DNA of 64,000 nt from Paroedura picta (GCF_049243985.1 NC_135370.1:171704324-171768323); one strand, 5' to 3'. Positions 1 through 10,467 are shown, counted from the stretch's first letter. The notes: generated from the letters alone by a model not told the origin. Program-made: numbers and translations.

Positions 1-66
1 AGCTGGAGCAGCCAATGGAAATTCTCAATGCAAATAAGAAGCTGGAGCAGCCAATGGAAATTCTCA
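1..66. repeat. 39-bp tandem duplication with octamer motif
   Basis: A 27-base block beginning agctggagcagccaatgg occurs at 1 and again at 40. The spacer contains a perfect octamer motif, atgcaaat (28-35), and each copy contains CCAAT. It lies in ADSS1 intron 2. The array may continue to the left of the window. From 67 to about 790 I recognise nothing. Confidence 0.8.
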
Positions 67-791
67 CAACACAAAAAGGGCCTGCCACTCGCTTGTTTTA
101 CTTTGCTCCGTCCCACTAAAACTCACCGATATGCGCTCTGTCTGATATGATCAGTCTTTTCTCCCAGTCTCTTAAACCTGTTGAAAGAAATGCTCTGCCA
201 GTTAAGAGGAATTTTAAACACCCCCAACATATAAATGATACACTGCCTTTCTCCCAAAGTTATTCAAAGGCCACATGCAGAAAAATCCCAACATGGGAAA
301 TCAGTTTTAAAACCCCCAAAGTCGAAGTCATCCACAAACCAAAATGCAAAAGGCTTCCAAAAGTCACGTCAACCGTGATCTTGTCCTTTTATCTGCCCTT
401 TAAAGAGCTCTTTGGAATAAAACTGCTGTGGCAATCAGAGAGGGTGTTCTTCCTATCTCCGTTGCCAACTCCTTTATTCGGTATATGAATTTGCTGCTAT
501 CTACATGCCTTACCAAGGGTGCTATTCCAATATTAGTTGTCCTTATTGCTCAGTTACTTATGCCTCTTGACCCAAAGTAGTTCTTCCTAGCAACTAACCC
601 CGCCAGCTATATAGAATATTTGAGGAAATCGGTTTCAGTGTATCTGAAGGAGTGTGCCTCTCTCAGTTCTTTCAGTTCTCCGAGGAGCTTGGAAAAGTGG
701 GGCCAACGAAATTCCACGTGCAGCACACAAAAAGCCAGCCACCTTTCCAGCAACCCAGTTAGCAGATGAAGGAGTCCAATGGGCCCTGGCC

Positions 792-1003
792 AGAAGAGCA
801 AGAGGCAGAAGGAAGCCAGTGCATCCCAGCCAATAGCTGGAAACAGATAACCCCTAAGCTGATTCTAGTTGTGCCCTATAAGGCTTCTTTACCCTACTGA
901 AGCCTTATAGGGCACAACTAGACCCAGCTTAGGGGTTATCTGTTTCCAGCTATTGGCTGGGATGCACTGGCTTCCTTCTGCCTCTTCTGCCTCTTGCTCT
1001 TCT
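792..1003. repeat. Long inverted duplication (about 100-bp arms, 11-nt loop)
   Basis: Left arm 792-887 and right arm 899-1003 are reverse complements, differing at about two bases plus a 9-bp length difference (an extra cctcttctg in the right arm). The loop is tttaccctact. The string ttaccctactgaa occurs both at the loop (889-901) and just beyond the right arm (1003-1015), so the inverted copy sits between two direct copies of a short sequence. It has no transposon-like termini. It lies in ADSS1 intron 2 and could form a strong RNA hairpin in the pre-mRNA. Confidence 0.9.
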
Positions 1004-1017
1004 TACCCTACTGAAAA

Positions 1018-1302
1018 GAGCCTCTTGTGGCGCAGAGTGGTAAGGCAGCAGACATGCAGTCTGAAAGCTCTGCCCATGAGGCTGGGAGTTCAATCCCAGC
1101 AGCCGGCTCAAGGTTGACTCAGCCTTCCATCCTTTCGAGGTCGGTAAAATGAGTACCCAGATTGCTGAGGGTAAACGGTAATGACTGGGAAAGGCACTGG
1201 CAAACCACCCCGTATTGAGTCTGCCATGAAAACGCTGGAGGGCGTCACCCCAAGGGTCAGACATGACTCGGTGCTTGCACAGGGGATACCTTTACCTTTA
1301 CC
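1018..1302 (+). mobile_element. tRNA-derived SINE with Bov-B-like tail ('SINE B')
   Basis: Near full-length copy. The head (gagcctcttgtggcgcagag) carries a B-box-like gggagttcaatccc, and the 3' part gggtcagacatgactcgg resembles the Bov-B LINE 3' end in this same window (gggtcggacacgactt). It ends in a (ctttac)n run. A perfect 15-bp target-site duplication ttaccctactgaaaa flanks it at 1003-1017 and 1303-1317. It fits a Sauria-type squamate SINE moved by Bov-B. Confidence 0.85.
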
Positions 1303-1335
1303 TTACCCTACTGAAAACAGTGAAGCATCAAGTTA

Positions 1336-1479
<144 letters not shown>

Positions 1480-1674
1480 TTACGAGAAATGCACTCTAGT
1501 TCCATGTTATTTGGTGCTTATTTTCAGTGGCAGAGAAACGTTTTGAATGACTTATGAGCTCAGCTCAGAAACTCAGAAGCTAGATGGGCAGGTTTTGCAC
1601 AAGGCAAAGAGAGAGATCTGTGTGCCTTTTCAGTCCCTTGAGAGCACAATTTGATCTCTATTGTTATTTTAACG

Positions 1675-1910
1675 ATGGCTGCATCCAGAAAGCCTGAACT
1701 GAAGGCAGGACTCGTTCCCTTGAGAACAGACAACTTTCATGATTAGCGTGGGGACCTTTTGATGGTCCTCAGAGCAGAAGATTTGCTGGACATTGTCCAG
1801 GACCCTCCCCTTGCCATTCCAGAATCTGAAGCAACAGAGGAAGAGAAGAAGTATGCAAAATGGCGAACCAACGACACAAAGGCCTATGTCTTATTAACTT
1901 CCACAGTGAG
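1675..1910 (+). mobile_element. Copia-like gag fossil (N-terminal part)
   Basis: The translated stretch has the look of the N-terminal gag region of Ty1/copia elements (UBN2/DUF4219-like): a start context, a 'W-x-x-DLL-x-VLRAEDLLDIV' pattern, then an acidic stretch and 'KWRTNDTKAYVLL'. It is a short broken fragment with no pol region or LTRs seen next to it. The family call rests on motif pattern alone. A domesticated gag-derived exon is a less likely alternative. Confidence 0.45.
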
Positions 1911-2159
1911 CACTCTGCACTTTCCTGTGTTATTGAATTTAAAGTGAGCCCACAAAATGTAAAAATTTTTGGAATCACAAATTTTTGGAGCCACAGTTTG
2001 CCTACCCCTGGTTTAGTTAATCTCAGTAAATAGCAAAAAGTGTTACATGACTTACTATGTTTTTGGATTTTAACCAATATCGATACCACTCCTTAGAAGC
2101 TACTTTCAATACATTGGCACAATCAGCTCCGTTCTGTAAAGCAGTTACCAGATTATGTA

Positions 2160-2340
2160 ATTATAGAGCTGAAAAGGGCCATGCCTCTAGCTCAATCCCC
2201 TGCTCAATGCAGGATCAGCCTAAAGCATCCCTGATAATCGTTCGTCCAGTTTCTGGACAACCGCCAGCATGAGGGAGCACACCACCTCCCCAGGCAGCCG
2301 ATGTGACCGCTGAACTACGCTTACTGTAATCCCCTCCCCT
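2160..2340 (-). mobile_element. CR1-type LINE 3' fragment
   Basis: Reading the minus strand, it shows the usual CR1 tail phrases: a segment around 'tgcctggggaggtggtgtgctccc' and 'ctgcattgagcagggg'. The fragment is degraded and ends about 130 bp from ADSS1 exon 2, on the intron 2 side. Confidence 0.6.
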
Positions 2341-2470
2341 AATATCGAGTTGGTACCTTTCTCTGTTGCAAACAGCCCTCGGATACCAGATTGCTTAAAC
2401 TTCACGACTCCTAGTAACGAAGGGTCTATTTGCAAAGCGTGATTTCTCTGAACCGGAGGCTTCAACTTAC

Positions 2471-2573
2471 CAATGAAAGAAATTGCTTTTGGATTGATGA
2501 TGCCGCTCGGAAAAAGGTGAAAATCGTATTCTTTCCCATCGACCACCACTGTGTGGCCGGCATTATTTCCACC
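2471..2573 (-). CDS. ADSS1: ADSS1 exon 2 (adenylosuccinate synthase, muscle isozyme)
   Basis: Minus-strand exon of 103 nt between ttttttttgcag and gtaagttg. It encodes 34 residues plus one base, [20 protein letters not shown] followed by [14 protein letters not shown]. The enzyme joins IMP and aspartate using GTP, the first committed step to AMP and part of the muscle purine nucleotide cycle. His78 in NNAGHT is the family's catalytic acid (E. coli His41). It lies 28 residues after Asp50 of exon 1, the same spacing as Asp13-His41 in E. coli. The exon joins exon 1 in phase 0 (…VVCRCQ/GGNN…). DGKEYDFHL and PSGIIN resemble the ADSS1 isozyme more than ADSS2 as I recall them. Exon 3 should lie to the left of the window; none was found in 1-2470. 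Confidence 0.96.
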
Positions 2574-2639
2574 CTGCAAAAAAAATAAAAATAATTAAAC
2601 ACAAATGTTTTAAGGGCCTTAGCTAAGTTCCGTTCCTGT

Positions 2640-2800
2640 TATATTGTTTAAGATCACTGAAATGGTGTTAATTAGACGATTGTTGTTGTTGTATTTGTTT
2701 ATGTTATATATTAATCCGTTCCATGTATCTCCCATGTTGTATGTAAAACGCCCTGAGCCATACGGAAGGGCGGTATAAAAATCAAATAAATAATGAACAA
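2640..2800 (+). mobile_element. L2-like LINE 3' tail
   Basis: Terminal LINE signature ending 'gccctgagcc..acggaagggcggtataaaaatcaaataaata', typical of L2/CR1-group 3' ends in reptiles. Confidence 0.6.
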
Positions 2801-2823
2801 AGATGAAAAGTGTGATTAGTCCG

Positions 2824-3080
2824 TTTAAGAATCATAGAAGGGACCTCATGGGCCATCTAGTCCAACCCTCTGCACTATGCAGGACACTCATAACCCTCTC
2901 GCTCATCCACTGTAACCTGCCACCCCTTGAGCCTTCACAGAATCAGCCTCTCCGTCAGATGGCTCTCCAGCCTCTGTTTAAAAATCTCCAAAGATGGAGA
3001 ACCCACCACCTCCCGAGGAAGCCTGTTCCACTGAGAAACCGCTCTAACTGACAGGAACTTCTTCGTGTTTAGACGGAATT
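2824..3080 (-). mobile_element. CR1 LINE 3' end, first of two adjacent copies
   Basis: On the minus strand it reads through 'ttctcagtggaacaggcttcc' and 'ggttggactagatggcccatgag' to the CR1 end. A similar second copy follows directly. The protein frame 'AVSQWNRLPREVVGSPSLEIFKQRLES' is the CR1 ORF2 C-terminal tail. Confidence 0.8.
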
Positions 3081-3082
3081 TA

Positions 3083-3480
3083 GAATCATAGAGTTGGAAG
3101 GGACCTCCTGGGTCATCTAGTCCAACCCCCTGCACTATGCAGGACACTCCCAACCCTGTCGCTGATCCACTGTCAACTACCAGCCCCTTGAACCTTCACA
3201 GAATCAGCCTCTCTGTTTGATGGCTATCTAGCCTCTGCTTAAAAATTTCCAGAGACAGAGAACCCACCACTTCCTGAGGAAGCCTGTTCCACTGAGAAAC
3301 CGCTGTCACTGTGAAGAACTTCTTCTGTTTAGATGGAATTTCTTTTGAATTAATTTCATCCCACTCGTTCTGATCTGTCCCTCTAGGGCAAGAGAAAACT
3401 CTGCTCCATCCTCAATATGGCAGCCTTTTAAATACTTGAAGAATCTATTTGCATGAATTTGTGCCCTCGAAATGTGCTTA
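3083..3480 (-). mobile_element. CR1 LINE 3' end, second adjacent copy
   Basis: Longer copy of the same family and orientation, starting again at the terminal 'attctatgattct'-like motif. It reaches further into ORF2 ('KYLKGCHIEDGAEFSLALEGQ'). The two copies at 2824 and 3083 differ enough to be either separate insertions or an old tandem duplication. From 3480 to 4450 I recognise only AT-rich unique sequence. Confidence 0.8.
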
Positions 3481-4454
3481 GTCTGCTGCTTCACCATATT
3501 TATATCTGCAGAATTTAGTCAAATGCAAGGCGTTTTCCCCCCCTAGTACACTATTTTTGTTTTAGTCATTTTATATTTCCATACAAATTGCAGTTGTGTC
3601 AAGTAAACTGTTTGTGCATGTCCACAGTATATTATGTTCATGTGTATGAAAGAGAGACACGTTTTAAGGGAGCCATTTTACATTCAGGGTTGTCTTCCTT
3701 TTAAGTAAACATGGCATGTTCAGGATCTACCTGTATTACCTTTTGCTTTCAATACTGTTGCTTCCCAATCTGCATGCTGTTTGAATTCCTGTCCCTTCCC
3801 ATACATGCATTTCCTTGAGCTTTATTTCTTTTCTAATAAGGGTTTTAATTGCAAGCAAGCTTAACTGTCCCATTAAAAAATCCTGCATTTAGAGAACAAG
3901 ACTGTGATGCTACCTGAAATTTGGAAAAGAGCAGCTACAGAAGAGTGTTATGTTCAGGCAGGGTTGCTGGGTTGATCTGAAGCAAGAATGCAAAGTTCAA
4001 GACCAGTGACACCTTTGCTGGGCTTAAAGATGCCACTGGACTCAAAGAATGGTAATGTGGCCTTATTACTGCCCTTACATAGATGTTACACTTAATCTTA
4101 ATTAATGGGGTCATCTATGCTGGCCTGGCTAGAACAGTTATTGGGCTAGAGTGATTATGCCATCATCCTTTTTGGGGGGGGAGGGCTGTTTTTTGTCTTT
4201 TATTCCTTAGTTCTATATTTATATTTTATTTATATTTAAATTTAGATACTGTTAAATCAATGTTTAGCAGTGACATCCTAGGCAGAGTTACACTGTTCTA
4301 GATAAACTGAAAACAACAGGCTTTGAAGGGTAAAACACTGCCTAGGACTGCACTGTCAATTTGCACACAGGCAAGCCAAACAGGGTGATGCCAAACTGAA
4401 TTCAGCAAGAGGTTTGCCTCCCAACTCTAATAGGATTTGGAGGGTGCTCTTAAG

Positions 4455-4588
4455 CAGGGGTAGTCAACCTGTGATCTCTCCAGATGTTAATGGACTACAA
4501 TTCCCATGAGCCCCTGCCAGCAGCTGGCAGGAGCTCATGGGAATTGTAGCCCATTAACATCTGGAGGACCACAGGTTGACTACCCCTG
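4455..4588. mobile_element. Palindromic hAT miniature transposon (134 bp)
   Basis: Starts caggggtagtcaacctg and ends with its reverse complement; the whole element folds on itself. It is flanked by a perfect 8-bp target-site duplication, ctcttaag (4447-4454 and 4589-4596), the size hAT transposases make. It has no coding capacity. Confidence 0.9.
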
Positions 4589-4599
4589 CTCTTAAGAAC

Positions 4600-4800
4600 A
4601 CTCAAGAATATCCCTGCTCGATCAGACCAGCCACCATTCTGGTCCCTATCTTGTTTCCTGCAGTAGCCAATCCGTTACTACGAAAGGGCATAAAGGCTGA
4701 GGCCTCCCCTGAGGCTGGCATCCTGAGGTTTACCACCTCCCAATGTGGAGATTCCCTCTGTCATCATGGCTAGTAGCCACTGATGAGTCCTCTTCTCCAT
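4600..4800 (-). mobile_element. L3/CR1-type LINE 3' fragment
   Basis: Reverse complement of the LINE tail seen in plus orientation near 37.7 kb ('ggctactagcca', 'aatctccac' and 'aaggcctcag' phrases). Degraded. Confidence 0.6.
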
Positions 4801-4861
4801 GAAGAACTGCCATGTTGGGTCTGCAATAGTTATATTTGTGTCCGGTAGCCCCTTAGAAGTA

Positions 4862-5118
4862 GAGTAGGTTTTTATACTATGCTTTGGACTACCCAAAGGA
4901 GTCTCAAAGCAGTTTACAATCGCCTTTCCTCATGACAAAAACCCTATGAGGTAAGTGGAGCTGAGAAAGCTTTGAGAGAGCTGCTGTGAGAATAGCGCTA
5001 AAAGGACTATGACTGGCCCAAGTTCACCCAGCTGGCTGCACGTGGAGGAGTGGGGAGTCAAACCCAGCTCTCAAGATTAGAACCTGCTTTCTTAATTGCC
5101 CTGAGCTAGCTCACTGGG
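4862..5118 (-). mobile_element. tRNA-derived SINE ('SINE A')
   Basis: Minus-oriented copy: the 3' phrase 'gactcctttgggtag' and the mid region 'cagctgggtgaacttgggcc' are recognisable. An older, diverged copy. It abuts SINE B at 5119. Confidence 0.75.
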
Positions 5119-5404
5119 TAAAGGTATCCCCTGTGCAAGCACTGGGTCATGTCTGACCCTTGGGGTGACGCCCTCCAGCGTTTTCATGGCAGACTCAATA
5201 TGGGGTGGTTTGCCAGTGCCTTCCCCAGTCATTACCGTTTACCCCCCAGCAAGCAAGCTGGGTACTCATTTTACCGACCTCGGAAGGATGGAAGGCTGAG
5301 TCAACCTTGAGCTGGCTGCTGGGATTGAACTCCCAGCCTCATGGGCAGAGCTTTCAGACTGCATGTCTGCTGCCTTACCACTCTGCGCCACAAGAGGCTC
5401 TTGC
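5119..5404 (-). mobile_element. SINE B, near full length
   Basis: Minus-oriented: it begins with the tail (gtaaaggtatcccctgtgc) and ends with the head (cgccacaagaggctctt). Just beyond, at about 5440-5475, a phrase around ctccctgcatcagacacc is tandemly doubled. Confidence 0.85.
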
Positions 5405-5959
5405 TCACTGGGTAGGGCAGTACATAAATTAATCTCCCTGCATCAGACACCTTTCTCCCTGCATCAGACACCTTTTTCTCTGAAATAAACTTTGACTCTC
5501 AAACGCTCATATCCTGAAGCTTTTATTGGTCTATAAGGTACAACCAGACTCAAATTTAACTGCTCCATGAATCCGATCCCCTTCGGAAGCTGCTCTCGGT
5601 TGCAGCCATCGCTATATCCTCTGGAAGCGGCCTTTGTCACGCGTATGCGGCCGGGAGAAGCTTTTCGCTCTCTGAAGGGAAGCATACCAAACACCTCCAG
5701 CGCAAATATCTTTATTGAACTCTCAAAGCATGTGCTTTGTATCGGAAGGTTAAACAGTCCTTGCTCGCAGATAGTAAATCAGACCAGACAATGATGCCAA
5801 ACCTAAGCTCATACCGCTGTAGGGAAGAGACAGGACCCTAAACCACTGACGTAACAAGATACTCATTTTAATCGCTGTCACAGAGGAAGCAAAAAGCCCG
5901 GAGGCCAAAGTCGCTGCCTTGCTGGTAATTTTCCATGGATTCTATTTGCATTTCTTATG

Positions 5960-6170
5960 GCAGAGGGACTGTGCCTTGGTGGCGGAGAAACTGTTTCGCA
6001 CACAGAAGATTCCAGGTCTGATTCCCCAGTTAAAAACAAGGATTGCGCAGGTGGTGACGTGAAAGATCACTAGCTGACACCTTAGAGGTCAGCTGCCAAT
6101 CAGAGCAGAAGATACTGACTTTGATAGAAGGTCTGAGGGAGTTTCACGTCTGCAGACTTCACTTATCAGA
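5960..6170 (+). mobile_element. Old tRNA-derived SINE, third family
   Basis: The order 'actgtgccttggtggc', 'gattccaggtctgattcccc' and later 'agcagaagatactgactttga' matches a widespread squamate tRNA SINE whose tail reads '…agacaatactgactttgatggacc'. Strongly diverged, so the family call is tentative. The flanks from 5480 to 5950 and 6180 to 6430 show nothing recognisable. Confidence 0.4.
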
Positions 6171-6439
6171 AATGTCCCTTTGATTACCACCTTAAAGACT
6201 GACTGAGTCCGGTAGCACCTTAAAGACTAACTTCAGTATTTATAGTGTGGCAAAGTTACAGACGGGAAACGTACCTTTCCATATAATAAAATGCGATTCG
6301 TGGCCCCCAACAATTCACTTCTTAAAGCAGCAGACAATAAGCCCTATGTGGGGATATTCCATCAACACGAGAAAGCCAGTCTGAGGTTTAGGGTTAGCAA
6401 CCACTGACAAGACCAGACTGCCTTTCGCCTATTGGTAGA

Positions 6440-6880
6440 ATTATGTCCTGCTCAACAAGCAAATGCTTCCATCCCGCCTGGGGCTTCTCCATCAACTCGG
6501 CCGGGCAGGGTGAGGAGATGCAGTTGATGCAGTTCCTGGCAAGGGGCTGCTGGTCAGGGCTGCGCTGCCTGCTAGGAGCTGCTCGGCCACAAGGAAGCCT
6601 TGGCCCTGCACATCTCCAGGGGTCGCCCATCTCAGGACACGGCTTGGCCTCTGCAGAGGACCCCTGCTCTCCCACGACTGCTCCCCCTCACCGACCTGTG
6701 CACTGGCAAGACAGAGAGGGGCGTGGGGGCGTCCCCGCCCACCAGCCCCAAGAACCGCCTGCTGTGCCCCCTCTCCAGCAGCTAGGCCTGGATAGGCCTT
6801 GGACCTGGGCGATACGTCCACATCCAGGAGGCAAGCTGGGGCTCTGAAGGCCCACAGGCACGGACCCACCAGCAAGCCTG
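6440..6880. other. GC-rich unique block in ADSS1 intron 1, open in several frames
   Basis: About 440 bp of GC-rich sequence in an otherwise AT-leaning intron. Long frames are open on both strands (for example 6443-6847 plus and 6492-6875 minus). None of the conceptual proteins resembles a known family and the composition alone explains the openness, so I do not call a gene. It could be an intronic regulatory element or an unrecognised repeat. From 6960 to 8270 I see no gene. Confidence 0.35.
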
Positions 6881-8274
6881 GGCCAGTGTGGAGGGTTCCC
6901 CAGGGCCAGCTACCTCAGTGTGTCCACTGACTGCCTTCCCTTCTGCCTGCTGGCCTCTGCAATCGGGGTATTGCCCCAGTTTTCAGGAGCCCGTTGAATT
7001 TATCCCAATAGGTATCATTAGTAATAATAGTAGTAGTTATTAATAATATAAAATACATGGCCAAGTAGGTACAACCGTTATGCAAACAGACTGGACAATC
7101 CCCCTGAATACTAAATTTAAAGTCACTATCGCGGCTGGGGAGAGTACAAAGAGCTCATTCACATCTCCCTGGAAAGCACAATGCTCACATTCCTGCAACA
7201 GAGTAAATAAGACAGATAACTGAATACGAACAGGCTTTGGCAGTTGAATTGTGCCGACCTGCTGCTTAAAAGGGGCAAAAATACCAGGTCCCAAATATGA
7301 TTCTGGTGCAAGCCTACCCAACCAACCTTCCCCCCCAGGCTATAAGCTATTGAGAGTCAAAGTTGCCTCCCTCCAATCCCAAACGCTTGGTTTCCACATG
7401 GCTCTTTCTCTTCGTTGGCTTTTATACTATCAACTTCCACAAAGCCCATCAACCTGGAAGTGCTTTCAGAACCACCGGTCAGAGTGCCTCCTTCCCCTTT
7501 AACCAAAGTGCAGCAACATCTCCCAAGGGAAGTGACCCTTAGCCAAGGGTGTGACCTTTGCCCTTTATCGTGCCTTACACGCATGGGGGGGGGGGGATCC
7601 AAGCAACTAACAGGACACCCAAGTGCCATTCTGAATTTAGTTGTGAATTGTCCACTTCTGATCGTCAGACAGGATCGGCGAGCTTAGATTCTCCTGGGGG
7701 TGCTGGAAGCCAGACTTGTTTTCTTCCAGAGCTCTGGTAACTTTAAACTTGACCTTCTCGTTCAGTATTTATATTACTGGTGATCCTGGAGTGGTTTTTT
7801 CCCTCCTCCCTCGGTGCCCAGAAGAGAAGCCTGGGTTTAAAATAGCAATGTCACTGTGTGGTTTAAATCTTTCACTGATAGGAGGTCTCCCGTTAGTCAG
7901 AGCCTTTCTTGAAATGCAAGCAAATCTCTCTAAGCGACGCCCTCTCACTCGGGCTTAATTGATCTGGTTTGGAAGAGTTTGTACAAAAAGAATAGACCAG
8001 CTCTGCTTTGGGAATAATTTCCATGAAGGAATTTGGGGGCCTCATTATTATTTTGCTTTCATTAACTGGGTGGGTGATTAACATCCTTGCTATATTTATA
8101 TCTTACCTTGGGGTAATTAAAAAAAATATTTAAAACAGAGACATAGAAAATAATTTTGTAAATCAACTAAAATCACAACTGCCCGACATTTAAAATCAGT
8201 ACATGTTAAATCAAAGTTCACTGTCCATTTAAGCTCCTCCTGCTCAGAGGAATGCACAACTATTTTCCAAAAGA

Positions 8275-8545
8275 ATATCTGTTTTTTTTGTACCCGGCTT
8301 TCTACTACCTGAAGGACTCTCAAAGTTGCTTGCAAACACCTTTTCCTTCCTCCCCTCACAAAAGACACCTTATGAGGGAGGTGAGGCTGAGAGAGCCCTG
8401 ATATTCCTGCTTGGTCAGAACAGCTTTCTCAGTGCTGTGGTAAGCCCAAGGTGACCCAGCTGGCTGCATGTGGGGGAGTGAGGAATCAAACCCAGTTCTC
8501 CACCTTAGAGACCACTGCTCATAGCCATCACAACATGCTGGCTCT
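8275..8545 (-). mobile_element. SINE A
   Basis: Minus-oriented older copy: 'ctacctgaaggactctcaaa' then 'cacctccctcataaggtgtc' read in reverse, ending near 'agccatcacaacatgctgg'. Confidence 0.75.
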
Positions 8546-8700
8546 CAAAGGTTACTAATGGTACACGTTTCCCAGTTCTGAGAGGCAGGATTTCTGAGGA
8601 TTTTGTTTACTTTAGAAGAGAAAGAATATTGAAGAGCTGTCATAACATGGCTAAAGCAATACAGCAAAATCAAAGCTTCTTGATCTATGAATGAACTGGG

Positions 8701-8882
8701 GTAGGGCTGCCAACCCCAGATGGGGAAATTCCTGGAGATCTGCCAGGTGGAACCTGGGAGGGAACGAATTCAGCAGGCTATAATGTAATTCCACCCTTTA
8801 AAGCAGCCAATTTCTCCAGGGGAACTTATCTCTGCAGTCTGGAAATCTCCAGGCCTCACCTGGATGGCAATGCAACCCAGGG
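8701..8882. mobile_element. Non-autonomous repeat with GGGTTGCCAAC-type inverted ends
   Basis: Begins ggtagggctgccaacccc and ends with a matching inverted segment (cctcacctggatggcaatgcaacc). The middle contains ctggagatctgcc and 'ttctccaggggaact'. The same family recurs at 13203, 26494, 28650 and 32930. The inverted ends suggest a DNA-transposon derivative; the superfamily is not determined. Confidence 0.55.
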
Positions 8883-9009
8883 ACATTGGGGTCGCTCAAT
8901 TCCGGCCCCTCGACACAAGCACATGGCATAATAATTAAATGCTTGCATAACAAACTAGGGTTTTGGGGAGAGGGCTTACTACTGAACCCAAAAAGAGATT
9001 GAATCAGTG

Positions 9010-9420
9010 GCCCCTTTAAGATCAACAAAGTTTAATTCTGGGTATAAGCTTTTGTGTGCATAAAGTGATTAAGTGTGTAGTGGTTTAGAGTGCAGATTTC
9101 TAATCTTGCAAGCCAGGTTCGATTCTGCACTCCCCCACATGCAACCAGCTGGGTGGCCTTGGGCTCGCCACGGGTCTGATAAAAGTGTTCTGACCAAGCA
9201 GTGATATCAGGGCTCTCTCAGCCTCACCCACCTCACAGAGTGTCTGTTGTAGGGAGAGGAAAGGGAAGGTGAATAGAAGCCACTTTGAGACTCCTTCGGG
9301 TAGAGAAAAGCGGCATATAAGAACCAACTCTTCTTCTTGTACATGCACATGAAAGCTTATACCCAGAACTAAACTTCTTCTGTTTTAAAGGTGCCACTGG
9401 ATCCACACTAACACATAACA
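9010..9420. mobile_element. Fold-back repeat fragment split by a SINE A
   Basis: The left part (…ctttaagatcaacaaag, ataagcttttgtgtgc) and right part (catgaaagcttatacccag, aaaggtgccactgg) are the two arms of the family seen intact at 11384. They are separated by the SINE A at 9072-9338, which therefore inserted later. Confidence 0.6.
9072..9338 (+). mobile_element. SINE A, inside a fold-back repeat
   Basis: Carries the tRNA-like B box ggttcgattc near 9116 and the family's 3' end 'ccttcgggtagagaaaagcggcatataagaaccaactcttcttctt' in pieces. The head is slightly shortened. Confidence 0.85.
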
Positions 9421-9974
9421 CTGCCTTATGGGTCACCGTGGATCTGTATGCACACGAAAACTTATACTTTTGGATGTCAATTTTGCTGATCTTAAGGTGC
9501 CACCAGACTCAAACTTTGTTCTATTGCTTCAGGCCAACATGGCTTGTTCTTCTAAGAAAAGATTAAACTGTGGTTTAGAAAACAGAGATTCACCTGCAAC
9601 CACAAAGCGATCCGGGATTGTGTGAGTCTGTCAATATAGCTGAACCGTGCCAGCTTCTCTGATGTATTTACAGATAGGAAAGTGAAGGCATGTTCATTCA
9701 TTAATAGACGGCTCAGGCGCCAATCCAGCAACAGGTTCCCCCAAACAGCTATTGTGTTAGCTGGCTAGGCTGCACTCAGTTTCAACTCAAAGTCTGTCCT
9801 CTGAACTCAAAACCATCAACTTGCTTTGACTGTTTCTTTTGCAGAAATGGGAAATGGCCACTAGCTGCAACTCAGGTCTGATGGGAGGGATTCCGAACAG
9901 GGAACACAAATATACATCTGTGAAATCAATGAGCTCAAAAGGTGGTCTCCAAAGCAAAAAAATAAAAGCTGGTG

Positions 9975-10189
9975 TTTATATCTCGTAGAGGAGACTCCAA
10001 GTGACTTACTAACACCTTTCCCTTCCACTCCCCACAACAGACACCCTGTGAGGGAGGTGGGGCTGAAAGAGCTCTAACAGCACTAGCTCATGGTCAGCCA
10101 GCTGGCTGCATGTGGAGGAGTGGAGAATCAAACCTAGCTATCCAGATTAGAAGCAGCTGCTCTTCACTATACCAACCACTATACCAGCC
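9975..10189 (-). mobile_element. SINE A, minus partner of an inverted pair
   Basis: Older minus copy ending at the tRNA-like head 'actataccaaccactatacc'. It touches the plus copy that starts at 10190, so the two heads meet and form an inverted pair. From 9425 to 9970 I see only unique sequence. Confidence 0.75.
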
Positions 10190-10465
10190 AGTGTAGTGTA
10201 GTGAATAGGAGTGCGGACTTCTAATCTGGCATGCCGGGTTCGATTCTGCACTCCCCCACATGCAACCAGCTGGGTGACCTTGGGCTCGCCACGACACTGA
10301 TAAAGCTGTTCTGACCGGGCAGTGATATCAGTGCTCTCTGAGCCTCACCCACCTCACAGGGTGCCTGTTGTGGGAAGAGGAATGGGAAGGCGACTGTAAG
10401 CCGCTTTGAGCCTCCTTTGGGTAGAGAAAAGCGGCATGTAAGAACCAACTTTTCTTCTTCTTCAT
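10190..10465 (+). mobile_element. SINE A, young subfamily
   Basis: Contains the young-subfamily diagnostic phrases 'ggcatgccgggttcgattctg' (in part) and 'aagccgctttgagcctcc'. It ends in a cttcttcttc run. Confidence 0.88.
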
Positions 10466-10467
10466 TA

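Noticed and set aside
1030-1100. tRNA gene at SINE heads
   Set aside because: A and B boxes are visible, but the cloverleaf is degenerate and the sequence is dispersed many times; these are SINEs.
2220-2470. Continuation of the ADSS1 exon 2 frame past FIG
   Set aside because: A clear gtaagt donor lies at 2470 and the following residues do not match the enzyme; it is intron 2 and CR1 sequence.
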